Assembly: GCA_024305405.1 (NCBI GenBank)
Contig: JAKNDB010000076.1
Coordinates: 616,501-680,500 of the forward strand
DNA: 64,000 nt
DNA from: Dirofilaria immitis
Lineage: Eukaryota; Nematoda; Chromadorea; Rhabditida; Onchocercidae
Reading direction: 5' to 3'
The notes beneath the pieces are model-generated. The model was not told where the DNA came from. It did not search any database and worked only from the letters and a program-made list of their open reading frames with translations. Position 1 is the stretch's first letter. Each line of letters starts with the position of its first letter. This document shows positions 1 to 13,863 of the stretch, one piece after another. The position numbers were made by a program, and so were the translations under genes.

Positions 1-2685
1 ATGTAACACTTGCCATGGTATGTGAATCCTTATATTTAAAAAGCTATGATATATGGAAAGATATGAAAAATAGGACGTTTTTTCTTTTTGGATTTTATTA
101 TCAATCTTTTTCAAAATATATTTTTTTACATTACATCACAAAGATCAAACATTACCAAACGCGAATGTTATGGGAAAGTATGTTCTTGAGGACACTATCG
201 AATCAAACGTCTTTAAATATAGCAATGAAAAACGACATCAATATATTATGGAATAATAATAACATACCTTTATATGCAGGAACGTAATAACATACCTTAA
301 TATGCAGTAATTATGGCCATCAATATTAAAATTGAAACGTTTGTCGCCAAAATTATCGTCCTGAATTTCCCTCAAATGTGCATGGAATGAGAATTTTTTG
401 AGTAGTGAATAGTGAAGCCGAAAAAAGGTTTCTGCATGCATGTATTGTTATAAACTAATATTTCTATGATTTTTCCTCGTAAAATAATAATAAATATTGA
501 AACATAGCTATTACCGATACAATAGGAAAAATGATGTCCATGTGGGATATTTACGGCTTTGAATGTAACTTCTCACAATTTGAGATGCAAATGGACGACG
601 ACGATACAATGGATTGATAAAGTAACGATAAGGCCAGACAAACAATAAATATATCAGCATAAGATGAGACTGGAAAATCATTTTTGGGTATATTCAAATT
701 ATAATACTCCATTTCCATACTTAACTACACTAATCATATAAATGTAAATCCGAAAGAAAAAAAAATTGTTTAGAACAATGCATGATGAAATTTGCGTAAA
801 AACCCAAACTGTGGTAAGATATAGGATATTTGAAAGATTATGATAAACCTATGAAAATTGAAACAATCAACTACGGGTTTATATACATGGGATTGAATAT
901 GTCTTATCATGGGACAAAAGTTCTGAGCAAATATAATGAGGGGATATTATAAAGAAAAACTGCCATGAATTGAATTCATATTACTGAGTGAATATAAAGG
1001 AAAATGAGATACAAAATTTAAAATTTATCTTAAGAAGATCGTTGGAAATCGTCTCGAGCAAAATCTTCTTTCGAATAGCTCCCTGTCAGGAAATATCGGA
1101 GTGAATAAGTTAAAAAAATAAATTCAACAAATCGAACGATGAATGCCAACTGAGCAGTTTGACCGTTTCCATATATCTAATTTTTTTTTCGCTGGATTCG
1201 CAGCTTTGCTTGCAGAAAGCAAACAACTGATATGGAAATACTGATACAAACTGGTCTCCTTAACATGGAATAATCGGCAACAATTCCCAGGAATAAGAAA
1301 AACAGGTTCGAAATTTAGTTCAAACTTTCAACGACAGTTATATGCACCAATACTGAGCAATACACAGCGCCCCTATTTACTTATAACACGGCCTGAGGCT
1401 ATATTAGGTGGATCGCTACGAAAAGCTTTATTAATCTGCATTGGGAATGAATGAATTCTCTAGATCGGCATATCACTTGCATCGTCTGGATTTGTTACGG
1501 CATTCTCAATAGTGCATGAAGAAAAAACGCATAAGAAAAACATTTAACTGTTACAAATGTATTCTGCTGTACTCCGCACAATATCCACGTTTTCATACCA
1601 AGGGACAATATATCGAAAAAGAAAAATAGCAATAATTGGGACTCGTAATAATGCGGCAGTATTTCGGAAAAAATTCTATACAGTGAAACTGGAATTTTAA
1701 TCCAGAAATGTATGAATCCCTAAGTTTTTCGACGCAAATTCCGTGGAGAGTTGGAAATCGTTTGAAGGTAGACAGAATTCTCAAACTTGGAAATTCAAAT
1801 AAAGCTTTTAACGATTCCCATCAAATATCAGTGAAAATTTGAAATGCAAAGTTCCGACGTCTTGAATATTAAACTCCGAAAAATTTACTTTCTCAGAATT
1901 AACAAAAGTAAAATATGTATTTCTAACGAATAATCTTATACAAAATATGTGACATAATACAACCATAACATCATAAGTGAATTCGCGAAAACTGCATACG
2001 TTCAGGGACAATAAGCAAACCGAAAAAAAAATGTTTTCCATTGCAGACATAAAAAAGGCGCAACTAAAAGAGATCATCTAATCAATTCGAAGAGGTGATC
2101 GATCACATCATCTGTTATAGGCTAAATTTTTGTATTTAATAACAAAACAGAGAAAGAAAGAAAAGTAGTAGGCAATATGAAATTTGAAATTTTATGGAAG
2201 GCTAAAATCGTGCTTGTAATATATAATTAAAAGAACTGATTTGTTCTTTTGAAAAATGAAAAAGAGGAGCATTAATCAATTATACCACAGATATAGCTCG
2301 AAATGAATTCTAAAAATTTGAAAAAAATCAGTTTTTTATCAACTGCTACAAAAAGCATACACAAAAGGTACCATGACTGGGATAAGAACAAAAATAAACT
2401 GCAAAATCAAAACGCGAATTCAAAAAAATGATAAGGAACTGAATCAATCCAATCCAATATGGATGCTGTCCTTTTATAATAAATAAACTATCAGTATGAA
2501 ATTCTTAGTCCGGGTAGAAAAGTAACGTTTCATTGTATTACAATAAATACGTTTCAATTTTCCAAATTCAGGAAAAATTTAGGTTCTACAGTGTCAGACT
2601 AATAATCTCATTTCAACTCTGAAGATAAATTGAATCATAATTAAGCTGGTTTGACCAATAAAAGTGAAAATTAAAAATAAGCAAC
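1..2685. other. gene-poor stretch downstream of par-6
   Basis: No exon with conserved protein similarity was found on either strand. The open frames at 15-287, 238-441, 1593-1784 and 1808-2077 have low-complexity, phenylalanine- and isoleucine-rich translations typical of chance frames in A+T-rich DNA. The right edge is the likely 3' end of par-6. Confidence 0.6.
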
Positions 2686-2691
2686 TTTATT
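2686..2691 (-). promoter_or_regulatory. probable par-6 polyadenylation signal
   Basis: AATAAA on the minus strand about 36 nt beyond the par-6 stop codon. This is a canonical position for a nematode short 3' UTR. It is seen in sequence only; no transcript evidence is available here. Confidence 0.45.
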
Positions 2692-2726
2692 CTATTCATA
2701 GCAAATCGTTGACAAATAATTGGAAT

Positions 2727-5272
2727 TCATCGATTTCTTTGGTACCTATGCTGATGATGGTTTCCTGATGTTATGTTATCAATGCTTTCTTTTGTATGAT
2801 CAACAACAACATCTTCGTCTGAATCCTCATCACTTAGCTCATTGTTATTTCGCTGTCCTTTTGATAATGCACTAAAAAAATTCACGTATTTAAATCAAAA
2901 ATAAGTTTGAAGCATTTAGATCACTATTTTCTCCTTCATGAGAAGTTTAGTTTTAACTACTATTAAGAGGTTAAATTGAATATATAGAAATAGAAATTAT
3001 TTATGTTTAGAAATTTACCCGTTCGTATCGTGCATATCGTTATTATTATCTCGCCTCTGCGCCATTAATGCATCTTCGGAAAATCTACTCCAATCTGAGA
3101 TACGTGAATGTACGCCACGCTGAAGAGTATTTCGTTGGTTCGCTGGTTTTACAGTAATTATTAAATTCTGGGCATTTGCTACCATCATATCTGTTACTTG
3201 ATCCAAAGTTTTACCTTGTACCTAAAAATAATGTATCAAATACGAAAATTTATAAGAAAAGAAAACACTGAATTACCTGTGCAAAAAATCTTAATAACAT
3301 TATGACTTTTTGATACTTTTTATACTTTCCTGCTCAATAAATAATTTGTGTACACAGTATTTCTGCCTTTAAAATAACTGTATAAACAGCGATTATTTTA
3401 TTCCTCATTTTTTGAAAAAGAATTTCTTCTGAGAAAATTAAAAATTCCTTAATATCTCCTCCAGAATATTAAAAACAAACCTCAATACCATTCACTTCGA
3501 GCACTTCATCATTAACTGCCAGTAAGCCAGTAGACTCTGCCAAACCGCCTTCAACAAGACGGCTGATAAATATCCCTTGTATTTTCATTACACCTTGTGG
3601 AGTTACTCTTACAGATGTTCCTGAAAGATAACTTGATAAATTTTACGTTTTTGAAAGGTAAAAAACAATGCAAAGCCGAATATCTTCAATTTATTTGGTC
3701 AAATTTGTGCCTTTAAAATCAATCAAAATTATTTAAAGAGGAAATATAAAGAAATACAAGACAAAAGACCTCAAAACGATATTCAAGTAAATTGACTGAT
3801 CTGAAAGCATGATATCTGAAATTTTTTTCAAAAAACACCACCTTTTATATGGTCATTTTAAATGAATATATTAAAACTCTGCTACTACTTCATAAAACTC
3901 ATTGTGTAATTTTACCATCTCTAATGTAAAATCCCAACGGACGATCACTCCCATGTTTACAAAGTCGTACTCGACGATGAGCTTGTGGAACAATATCTAC
4001 ATCTATTATTGCAGATACCTGAAAAAATTAGCTTTATTTAGAAGAAGTATCAGCAAAATTTAAAATAAAGCTAAATTGAAATAAAATCGCTGAAACAGAA
4101 TAAAATGCTAATTAAAACATGTAATTGCGTTATAAAGTTACTTTTCTGAGGGTTTAAAGTTTAGAGCCATTTTTCGGAATATCAAAATAGCATGAAATAA
4201 GAAGCCAAGATTAACCTGCCGAAAATCTTCTGGATTTGAAATATTGTATGTTCTTTTGGGCGGTCTAGAAACTGCCGGTATTAATAATGACAAGCCCTTG
4301 CGCCGGCGATCGACTGTATCTGTACCATAACCATATTTCTCTTCCCAAGACTCACCTTTTCGTTGTATCAATAGTCGAAGTGTTGGTCGAGCCGATTCAA
4401 AAGATTTCCGAAAATTCTGCATAAAATATTTTGAGAGAATAAATATTGTAGAATAAGAATAAGAACTACTCTTTTTCCATTTAAACTAAACTACTTTCAA
4501 TTTTCTAAACATTAGTTGAAAACAATACCATACAATTCACCGTCTATTACCGACTAAATTTTTAGTCATTTAAAAAATGAAGTGAAAATGTTCGCACTGG
4601 GAACAATAATAAAAAGATTTTTGTTCCATCTCTGAGTAATATAAATCTTCCTCCTTGATTTTGCCATGAAGAGAAAAAGGAGCTTACGTCATCATTAGTA
4701 ATAGGCAAGAGATCTCCAGAATGGCTTGTATAACATATTGTGAAAGGTATATTGTGTAAAGAGTGAAGATCTTCGACCAGCGTACGAAAGTTTTCATAAG
4801 AGAGAGATTTGTTATCTTGAAATTGTATCGAAAAGCGTCGCCATTCCGAGTCAAACTTTGACTTTACCTGGAGTAATGAACTTTGATAAATTAATAAACA
4901 GCATATACATTTTGGTTTCATTGATTTTATGTTTGATAAAAATTTAAAATTTGATATGATGTGGATTTCATCACTTGGTTTGAAATATTCCACATAATAA
5001 ACGATGCTTCGCTTGAAAAAAACAAGTGGAGAGAAAACGAAATAAAGTCACTTGTAAAAATGTAGGAAGTAGAATATGTAGTGGCTGAGAAATACGAGCA
5101 GCACTGTTTCGACCGTTAGACTGCAATAAAAAAGGAACTTTATAAACACAAAAAAAAGAATAACATTTTGCAAAAACTTGGCATAATAACTACTTACACC
5201 TGAGCTATACTGTCCAGATGACGGAGAATACGAACCATGACTGGACGGCGGACCGTCTGACTTCCACGACAT
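2727..5272 (-). CDS. par-6: PAR-6 cell polarity scaffold (PB1, CRIB-like, PDZ)
   Basis: PAR-6 links atypical protein kinase C, PAR-3 and GTP-loaded CDC-42 at the anterior/apical cortex. Eight exons (minus strand): 5198-5272, 5052-5120, 4688-4867, 4216-4416, 3916-4018, 3481-3620, 3019-3221, 2727-2871. All intron phases agree, giving 371 aa with no frame repair. Visible features are a PB1 domain starting VKSKFDSEW (about residue 49), the semi-[21 protein letters not shown] (about 167-183), and a PDZ domain with carboxylate loop PLGFYI, ending near [20 protein letters not shown]. The C-terminal exon has an acidic patch ([11 protein letters not shown]). The 23-codon second exon ends at a weak donor (CAA|GTGACT) and inserts residues before PB1. 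The start is the ATG opening an S/G/Y-rich tail, as is usual for the family. The identity is clear from several family signatures; the exact 5' exons are less certain. Confidence 0.95.
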
Positions 5273-7653
5273 TCAACTCTGCAAACAATCAATAATTTTT
5301 GTCCACTAAATTATTGAAAAAATGTAGCTCACATATATTGTGCTTACATTCACTAAACACATTTATGTTTCACGACCCCATCAAATAAACAAATCAGAAA
5401 CAAAGTGAAATCTATTATATAATTGGAAATTGGAAATCAGAAATTTTGCATATTTAGAATTTAAATTTTCCTGAGCAAGTGAATGCCTGTTTTTCTCATA
5501 TTAAAAAAAAACGATATGAAACCAGAACTTTCAACTTTTTATTCTAAACCTCTTCTTTCTGACTTAAGGAATAAAAACTGATTATTCTATCGAAACGATG
5601 TCAGACTTTCTTTAAGTAAGGTGCATTATGGAGAATGAAGTTATCATCTTGAACATATGCTTAAAAGAGACCTGTAATAAGCAATCAAACAAATCAGTTT
5701 CTATAAATCCATAAGTGTATAATAGCAAAAATTACCAGTTAAAAACTGCTACGAGAGGATGATAAACTAATCTGAGCTTACAACCTGATCAGATATTATT
5801 TGAGCTTCCTGGTTGGATAGGAGAGGAAGTATCTAGAATGTAAAAGTAATTATTTCTTTCAGATATCAGTACACTTCGATCAGCTTATAGTTCGTGAAAT
5901 TTAATAAACAAATCTAGTATTTTTCAAAGAAAATGTTTGCAGATCCACCCCATTATTCTCCTACTTCATAAAGAAATAAGTATATTAATTTATTTAGTGA
6001 TGACTAGCAGAAATTCAACTGTTTTAGGACTATTTCCATTTCCTTTTTCTTTACGTAAAAGATAAAAAAATGCTCATAAAAGCCTCCACCAATAAATTAA
6101 TGCTGAATCTATTAATAAATATCATACCACCGGTTGACAACCATTTTACGGAATAATCAATTAACTATCAATCAAAGCTTTCATAAAAAAATTCGAATTA
6201 TATATAGTCTGTCAAATTTTTCGAACAATACGCAATACGTTAAAATTTTGGTTTAAAACAACCATTTTTCAATAGAAATGCTTTCCACTTAAACGAAAAC
6301 ATTTTATTCTTACTCTTTTCAAAAAAAAACATCAGGTAGAATGACATAGTATCAGCATGGCAAACGAAAAATAATATAGTATTAAATAGTGAGCAAAGCT
6401 ATATGCTATCAAAACAAATTCATCCATTATTTCCGTCAAAGTAATTTCGTCAAATTTTATCACTCTGATTTTCCGAAGATCTATGGCTAACCTCAATTCC
6501 AATTATTTTTATCACTTCAATCCATATGAAGGCCTTCATAACCCGAGTTTTTAATATCATGTTTTCTTATTAAAATTTAGAAAAACTACTAAGAATTGTT
6601 ATCTGGTAACAAAGCTAGATCAATTTTTTGAAAGAAAATCAAAGAAAAAAATAAAAATGCTAATTTTTATTTCATGGGAAGAAAATCAAAAAAAAGTATT
6701 AAACAGTTTCTACAAATCTTAATAATGTTTCCTTCTCTTTACATATTGGTAAGTAAATTATTAAAGACAAAAAGTTCTATTTACTCTTCGTTCTTCATGG
6801 ATGCTACATTTTAACAATTACAACATCTCTAGAATCATGGACTCCATGAATGGCATTTAAAATCTAATTTTTTCATACACCTATATAAGATATCTTAAAT
6901 CAGAAATTTCATTAATTTATTTCGAAATTATTCGAACATGATGCAAAAAAATAAATGAAGCTGCAAGGAAAGACAAAGCAAAAGGTAAATGAACTTCCAT
7001 GAAGATCTGTAGAGCTTTAAAAGAATACTCTTTTAATGAACAAATTAAGTGATAAAGTAATATTTATCACCAGATCAAAATGCATTAAATATTAAGTCAT
7101 TAATAAAAACTTAGTAAACCATGTGCCAATGCATCTGACAAAAAAAGATGAAGTACAGCGAACATCAGAAATCATGAAAATTTCAGAAAAAGTAAAAGCA
7201 CAATTGAATCCAGCATAAAATTGTTTCCTGATGATAAAAGAATAACGTTAAACCTTTATTGCAAAATCAACAAAAATTAACAACATTCATACCATTCAAA
7301 ATAGCAAGATTTAAGTACGAAAAGCAATCAGCTGATACATACAAAATCCAAACAAGTTGGTTGTGAATAATGAAAAACATATACGAAAAATAAAAAGTGT
7401 TTTTAACAGTCGTGACTTTAAATTTTTACCAGAAATGAGAAAAATCAACCTAATAATAACAGCGCTGCTGATGCATGTTCTTTTTCGATGTATTCTGCAA
7501 TACGGCCGCAAGAAGAGACTATAGTTGAAAAAAAACTTGTCTAAACTAAAATAAACTTATGATACGAAACTTCCGAAAAATTCGAAAACAAATGATGTTT
7601 TAAAATTATATAAATACTGCACTTGAAGCAATTACTCTTTTCTTTTGTTGTTC
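5273..7653. other. intergenic, par-6 upstream region
   Basis: There is no recognisable coding exon in these 2.4 kb between the par-6 start and the end of the RWD-domain gene. The minus-strand frame at 7311-7511 shows no family signature and no consistent splice context. Three genes (peptidase, RWD protein, par-6) are co-oriented here with 1.3 and 2.4 kb gaps. An operon is possible but not shown by the sequence. Confidence 0.5.
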
Positions 7654-10600
7654 TTAGTCATTTTCATCGGAATCCAAGCCATCGACATTCTAAATATTTT
7701 TGAAATTCAAATAGATTAACATTGGGATCAAAACATACGCTTCTTTCCTAAATAATACTCAGTGAAATTAATTATTTTATGTACGGTTTAAATTTTTAAT
7801 GACGAGAAAATTCTTACGATTAACTTGATTATTTTTATATAATTCCTAATCCTCTAAAAAGAAATAAAGCAATATTAAACAACTGAATATTGAATTTTGC
7901 TAACTAATAGCGATGCTCGCTAAAGTTCTTACATTCCCTCTTATAATAATTTTTTATCAATCTCATAGCCAGAACTGTTTTACAAGCAGGAATACCTACT
8001 ATTTGGCATAAATTTTGCTTTAAAAAAATTCTTTGATATTCAAGGCAGACACAAATTTTTTCAGCTATTTTTAAAATAGAATTCTAGTCAATCTTCTAAA
8101 TATGTGAAAAAGTCATTCATGAAAAAATTGACCTCGAACCAAAGAAATTAGCAATTATAGTAGCATACACATAATTTTACTTTGTGTGTTATACATTGTA
8201 TACAGCTTTAGCTGATGAATTCATCCTATTCTTCAAGCTAATACGTCTTTGTCTTGAGACAGATTTTGATAAAATCCACATTAACCTCATCAAAAAGTGA
8301 TTCATCGAATTCAATTTCACTGCTTGCCGTTTGCATTAATGCTACATCTGACAAATTTAGTGTTGAATCATGAAGGAATAATTGTCGACCCGTTAATTTT
8401 CTAGCTCCTTCTGTTTCACAAACCTAAAAAAGAAGAAAAACAATTTCTTGTTTCCTTAAATATAAGTAACTTAAGTTGCGCTTTCCATAAATTTCAAAAA
8501 TTTAATGAACCGACCTAAATTAATTAAATTTTAATTATGAATCACAACAACTATATTATTAGAAACTATTTATTATCAAATTTAAATGCGAATGATAATT
8601 AGCACAAAAGCTTAATGTAGGATAATGGATGAGTGCCTTTTCAGAAGAGAACAATAACTTATAGTAATGAAGGTTATTATCAGTGAAAACATTTCGTACA
8701 AAAATATTTCAGATATTACGGGCTATCTATCAAAATTTTCAGCAATTCTTTTCAAACTCAAAAATATAAGTAATAATATTTGCTAAGTTTACGAATTTCT
8801 AAATGCTATAATAAATTTAATACAATTTATTTCTCTACTATCTGCTCTAATTTAATAAACTAATAATATTATAAATCGATATATTAACGAGTAATAACAA
8901 GGCATATTAAAAACTGATCTGAAAGAAATCGTCTTCTTTTATTTTAAAATCTCAAATAAAATATTTTATGTATATATATATATAAATGGATCTCAAAATT
9001 TTAAAATTTTCATAAAACTATATAATTATATAGGAGGAAGAGTTTAAAGCAATAATAAACAGCAAACACAACTTGGTATTGCCAATAAAATAAAATTATA
9101 TGACATGCACAACTTGGTACTATCAATAAAATAAAACCGAACCTTTTGACTTTTTTAAGTTCATGAATAAAATGACATATAGTTTGTAAGTATTTTAATA
9201 AATTAATAATATCAAGGATGAAGAAAAGTAACGATACAAAGACATTCAAGGTCATTGGGAATTGACTGTTATAACTACTGTTATAGACGACGTATAGCTT
9301 CACCGCAGGAGTGCTATGCAAACAAATTTTTTTTTTTTGATAAACAGCCGAACAAATATTGACAACATTTACAAGTATATTTGGAACGTATATTCTTAAA
9401 AATTTTTGAAAATCTAAACAAAAAAAAATCGTTTGCTCAATTAATATACATGAATGATCAGAAATAAGCTTCCCGAAATTCAACAAATCCTTAAACAGCT
9501 CACTATCTTTTACATAGTTATTACACTATTTTTTATTCGTAAAGATTTCTGTTAAAAATATGCTCGTAAAAAAACTACCGATTTGCCATCTCTAGGCAAA
9601 AGCAGAGAATAACCTTTTATCTTTCAGTGATTTATTTAAAAATAGCAATCTGATTATTACTCTCGCTTTCAAATAATACCAAACTCAAAAATGCGATTTT
9701 TGGAACATTAATGTATTTTACATATATTAAAATGTTATGGAAAAACTCAAATTCTTTGCATCTTTAACATGTAGAGAGAAAAAGAACATGAAAAAAGCCT
9801 AATAATGGAAGTTTCGCGAAAATTTCGCTGGAATTAAAAAAATCAAAGACAAACTGGAATGAACGTCTTACGACATTATGAAAATCTCCCATTTCGAACC
9901 AACAACAAAAAAATGTGTGGATTTCAGATAATCAAGAATAATAAAATAAATTACTACTTTAAATGTTGATTTGTAAACTTTGATGCTATATCCACAAAGC
10001 TGAAAAAAAGAAAACTTTTACCCATCTCCTTTTTCCTCAGTAACACATCTTTCAGAATCGAATTTTTTTTCCATGCCAGAAATACTTCGGGCGTTACTCG
10101 AGTGCCTGTAAATTGGTAAAAATTTTCGAGTAAATTTTATGAAATATCATTGAAATCATGCTCTCCGATCGTTCTGCTGAAAATCGACCTCATTTTTATT
10201 TTGTAATTTTTAAGATTCTAACACTCAAAGATCTTTGGCATATCAGAAAAATATTACCAAAAGTTATACCAAATACTTTTTCTCTTACAAATTGAATGAC
10301 AATTAAGAAACAGCAAAGAAACATTAGGACATAAAGAAGTAAAGTGGAAATAAAGATAGATAAAGCAGTAAAAAAATGAATAGTAACATATAAATAGGAA
10401 GGGAGTGCAAGATATTGTACGAAATATTTATAGTAAATTTTGTTCGAATTGCAGTCCAAACAGCGTAGAAATAATAGTAGAAGTATCGGTATTTAACAAA
10501 GAATGGAGAGAAAAATGAGAGAATATAGAAATGCGGAGAGCGATTAGGGAAACATGCTATCTAAATGCAGTCAGTTATTCTCGTCATTTCGTGTCACAAT

Positions 10601-12552
10601 AGTAGTAATTGCAAGCAATGCAGCAGCAAGTAACTGTACAGCGATTCTCGTTTTCCATACTCGTGAAGTCGTTTACTACTTTTATACCCTAGAGCATTTA
10701 AAATTCATTACACTGTGCACATTTTGTTCAGTCCTGTGGTCAATAAAATATAAAAGATAGGCCATTCTATAGGTGAACACAAATTATTATTTTTACGACG
10801 AAATTCACAACGTACATTAAAGAGATACCAACAATCGGCTAAATATAATCATCTCACTATATTTTCCTCCGAAAATGGAAATGGATGCAATCTAGAATTG
10901 TTAAAATTCCTTCTTCTTCTAAATTTTGGAAAGATATCATTATTAATAGACTTCCTGAAGATTCAGTCATCAAAATTGCTTGTGTGAACATGATAGTTAC
11001 TGGATTACTTTGAAGAATCTCAAAATCCGAACAATGGAAAAAATTTTTAAATTAACTTTGAATTTCTTCAAGATTTTTTCTCCTCAGATAATTCAATCAA
11101 AATTTAGTCGCCAAGATGATTAAATGTTGAACAAGGTAATGCCCTATTTCGATAAGGAGCACACAAGCGATTGATATTAGTGGAATGAAGAAACAATTAA
11201 CGGATTTCTTGAAGGAGATAATCTCTATCATCTTTGAACTTGTTTAAATAACTCACATTTAACAAAACACATTTTAGAAAGATTATTCAACGAATTGGCC
11301 GATAAGTTCTTAAAATATAATAGAAGCAACTTTCCATCAACCATCAATTTTTCAATATTTTTTTAGCCCTCGTTGGAAATGTACTAAGTAAATACTCTCG
11401 CAAATATTATGAGTAAAATTAAATAAAATCAATATTTTTACCCGTTTATATCTATCTTGGCATAATATCAAAATAAAAATAAATGAAAACCTTCAAATTT
11501 CTTCCTTTCCTGCGCTTCTTTTTCTTTAAATGCTCTTTCTTCTGCTTTTATTTTTTCAGTTTCCAAATCTTCTACTAAATGTCCGATTTCGTCCTATAAA
11601 ATCAAGATAAAATGCCTTCATTAGCATAAAAATATTTTCTCTGAACTCAAAGGACAAGTAAATGTAAAGAATGGCTTGAGACTGACGCATGATTGAAAGT
11701 AATTGTCAAATCCTTTCTTTCATTTTTTCTGAAACAACAGGTGAAGTTGAAAAAATAAAATATAGAAGTAACTTTCTTTTTCTAATTAGATGAATATTCA
11801 ATTTTAGATTACGCAAAACTAATACAAAAATATTGCAAAGCAACAAAAACCTGCAAAGCCGATACAATGGTGAATATCATTGGCGTGCCAAGATTATTCT
11901 CTGCTATATCACACAATATTCTTTGTACTTTTTCAATACGCTCACTTGTGAATGTGCTCTCCAGTCCAAGGATTTCAATTTCTGGAGCAACATCTGGATA
12001 GTCCGCTGGCAACTGAAGGTCCAACGTCACTTCGAACATATGAGGAACTTCTTTTTCCTTAAAATCAAAAACTGTTTAAGAACGAAAGTAATGGAAACTT
12101 GATATGAAAACCTGAATCCTTCACTTCTTCATCGAAAGCAGGCGTTCCGTAAAGCTTTGAAAACTGCTATAATTTCAGGAAGCCATTTAAAGCAATCTCG
12201 AACTTATAATATTAATGTGAATGGAAGATCGTCCTGTACAGAATTATCTGTAATTTTTAAATCATTGATCCAGATAACCAATGATTTACTAAGTCACAAC
12301 GATGATGATGATGTATAGAACCAGTTGAAAAAGTACCGTAAAAACATTCGTAACTAAAGAATACGAAAAAAAGAACAGAAGATATAGAGTATTATGACAA
12401 ATAAGTTTAAACTAGCAAATAATTACCAGATGAGATTGCAACGATATCCTCATAGCGACATTAGGATATTCGTTACACAAAACTTTTAATTCGTCCGGAT
12501 AGATTATTTCAAGTGCTTCAAGCTCCTGAATCTGTGTTTCCTTGTAATCCAT
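7654..12552 (-). CDS. RWDD1: RWD domain protein, RWDD1/DFRP2-like
   Basis: RWDD1/Gir2 family proteins bind DRG-type GTPases and act in ribosome-linked stress control; that role is family knowledge. Six exons: 12427-12552, 11851-12057, 11491-11593, 10022-10105, 8286-8423, 7654-7689. The RWD domain spans about residues 1-110 (ELEALEIIYPDEL; LPADYPDVAPEIEI). A charged helix (KAEERAFKEKEAQERKKFEG) leads to the family signature TRVTPEVFLAWK, then KLTGRQLF, and an acidic tail ending GLDSDEND. Exon 4 breaks the frame at an A8 run (minus strand, 10063-10070) and again at an A5 run (10030-10034). Adding one A to each restores KKFDSE, spaces the next conserved block exactly as I recall it in the human protein, and gives 231 aa in total. 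The introns are long (up to 1.7 kb). The start is the ATG directly before the RWD domain. Confidence 0.88.
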
Positions 12553-13863
12553 ATCTTGAAATTAAAATCATTAAGCATATATACGTTAGCAAACAATTTC
12601 CCAATATACATATTTATTTAATTGACTGAATGTCTCTGGAAGTAATACATCCATTTCTAAATAATAATATTTGATTAATCGAATAAAATTTTCTGGAACA
12701 AATATTTTCATAAGATATAAGAAATCTAGTAACTTTTTTCACATGTTTCAAGATTAGCCTTTATAGTGAAATATCCATATTTATCAGTTTACCTCTTTCA
12801 TCTAGCTTGTTTTGTTAAAGAAGCGAAAATGGAGAAGTGATCAGATATAGGCTATAATGAGATTCTGCTTTCATATTAGCATTTGAGTATTATAACGAGT
12901 CATAAACATAACGACAAAGATGTAAAATGAGAGAGAATCTAAAAAATCCTACTGGAAATGACTGATTATTTGTACAAGTTCAATGCTTCCATCAATGCCT
13001 CAGTTGACTAATTTTAGACTACAAGCTTCTTCAACCTATTACTCTTCATAGTCATAATTTCCGAATGATTTCCATTTCCACATCGCAAATTCTCAATAAT
13101 CAAAAAAGTTTATTGATTTGTGATTCAAAAGATAACTGAATTTACTATAAATTCATTGGTAGAAATGGATTTCTATCACAGAATACAAACGAATAGCTTT
13201 AAATTGTAAAAATATTGCGTTCTAGGCTCGATATATTTTGTTTAAGGTAGGCATCAATTCCGTGAATATTACCCTTATTAGAGATAAGTAGATTCTTCGA
13301 ACTCGAACTGACAAAATCGAAATTCTACTGCCAAAAGATTCCTGCTAAATTTTATTTCAAGAGCATTTTTAAACAATAGATAAATCGATTAGGTATTATA
13401 ATTAAATAAATGCGTATGCTGTATACAATTACAATCAATCAAACCGGAAAGATGAGTATGGAAACACAACAAGTATAAAATAATTAATTTGGTTACAAAT
13501 AATGAGGTTTTCATTGGAGTTAAATAATTTAAGAATGAACGAAAGACTGAATCTAACCATAATAAAGCAGTCTAAAGTGACGAGGTAGTCTAGAAATTCT
13601 AGTAATTTCAAAGTAAAATTTAAACCAAAAGCCAATAATCCAACCGAAAGAATTCCATTCTATTTGAAGACAGTTCTGAACAAAATGGTCAACATATAAT
13701 TATGATTTCTTAAAACATGTAGAAAAATATTTAAAAAGAAAAAGACAAAAATGCAGCATATCAAACTATCAAGATAAAATATATACTTTTCTTTTCACTA
13801 CTATAAGGCAATAAATTTCTACTGTCGATGGTCCTATAACTCCTAGATTAAATTTTTGCTTGA
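12553..13863. other. intergenic between peptidase and RWD-domain genes
   Basis: No supported feature. The frame at 13435-13635 is I/L/F-rich with no signature. Confidence 0.5.

Noticed and set aside
9010..9486. 158-codon minus-strand open frame, the longest in its region
   Set aside because: It lies in the intron between RWDD1 exons 4 and 5. Composition is low-complexity and rich in F, I, L and Y, with no family motif. It is most likely a chance frame in A+T-rich DNA.
10063..10070. Programmed frameshifting at the A8 run as the explanation for the RWDD1 break
   Set aside because: The same kind of deficit occurs at runs of only four or five bases, in C as well as A/T, and in unrelated genes without any shared slippery motif. 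A systematic sequencing bias explains all of them more simply.
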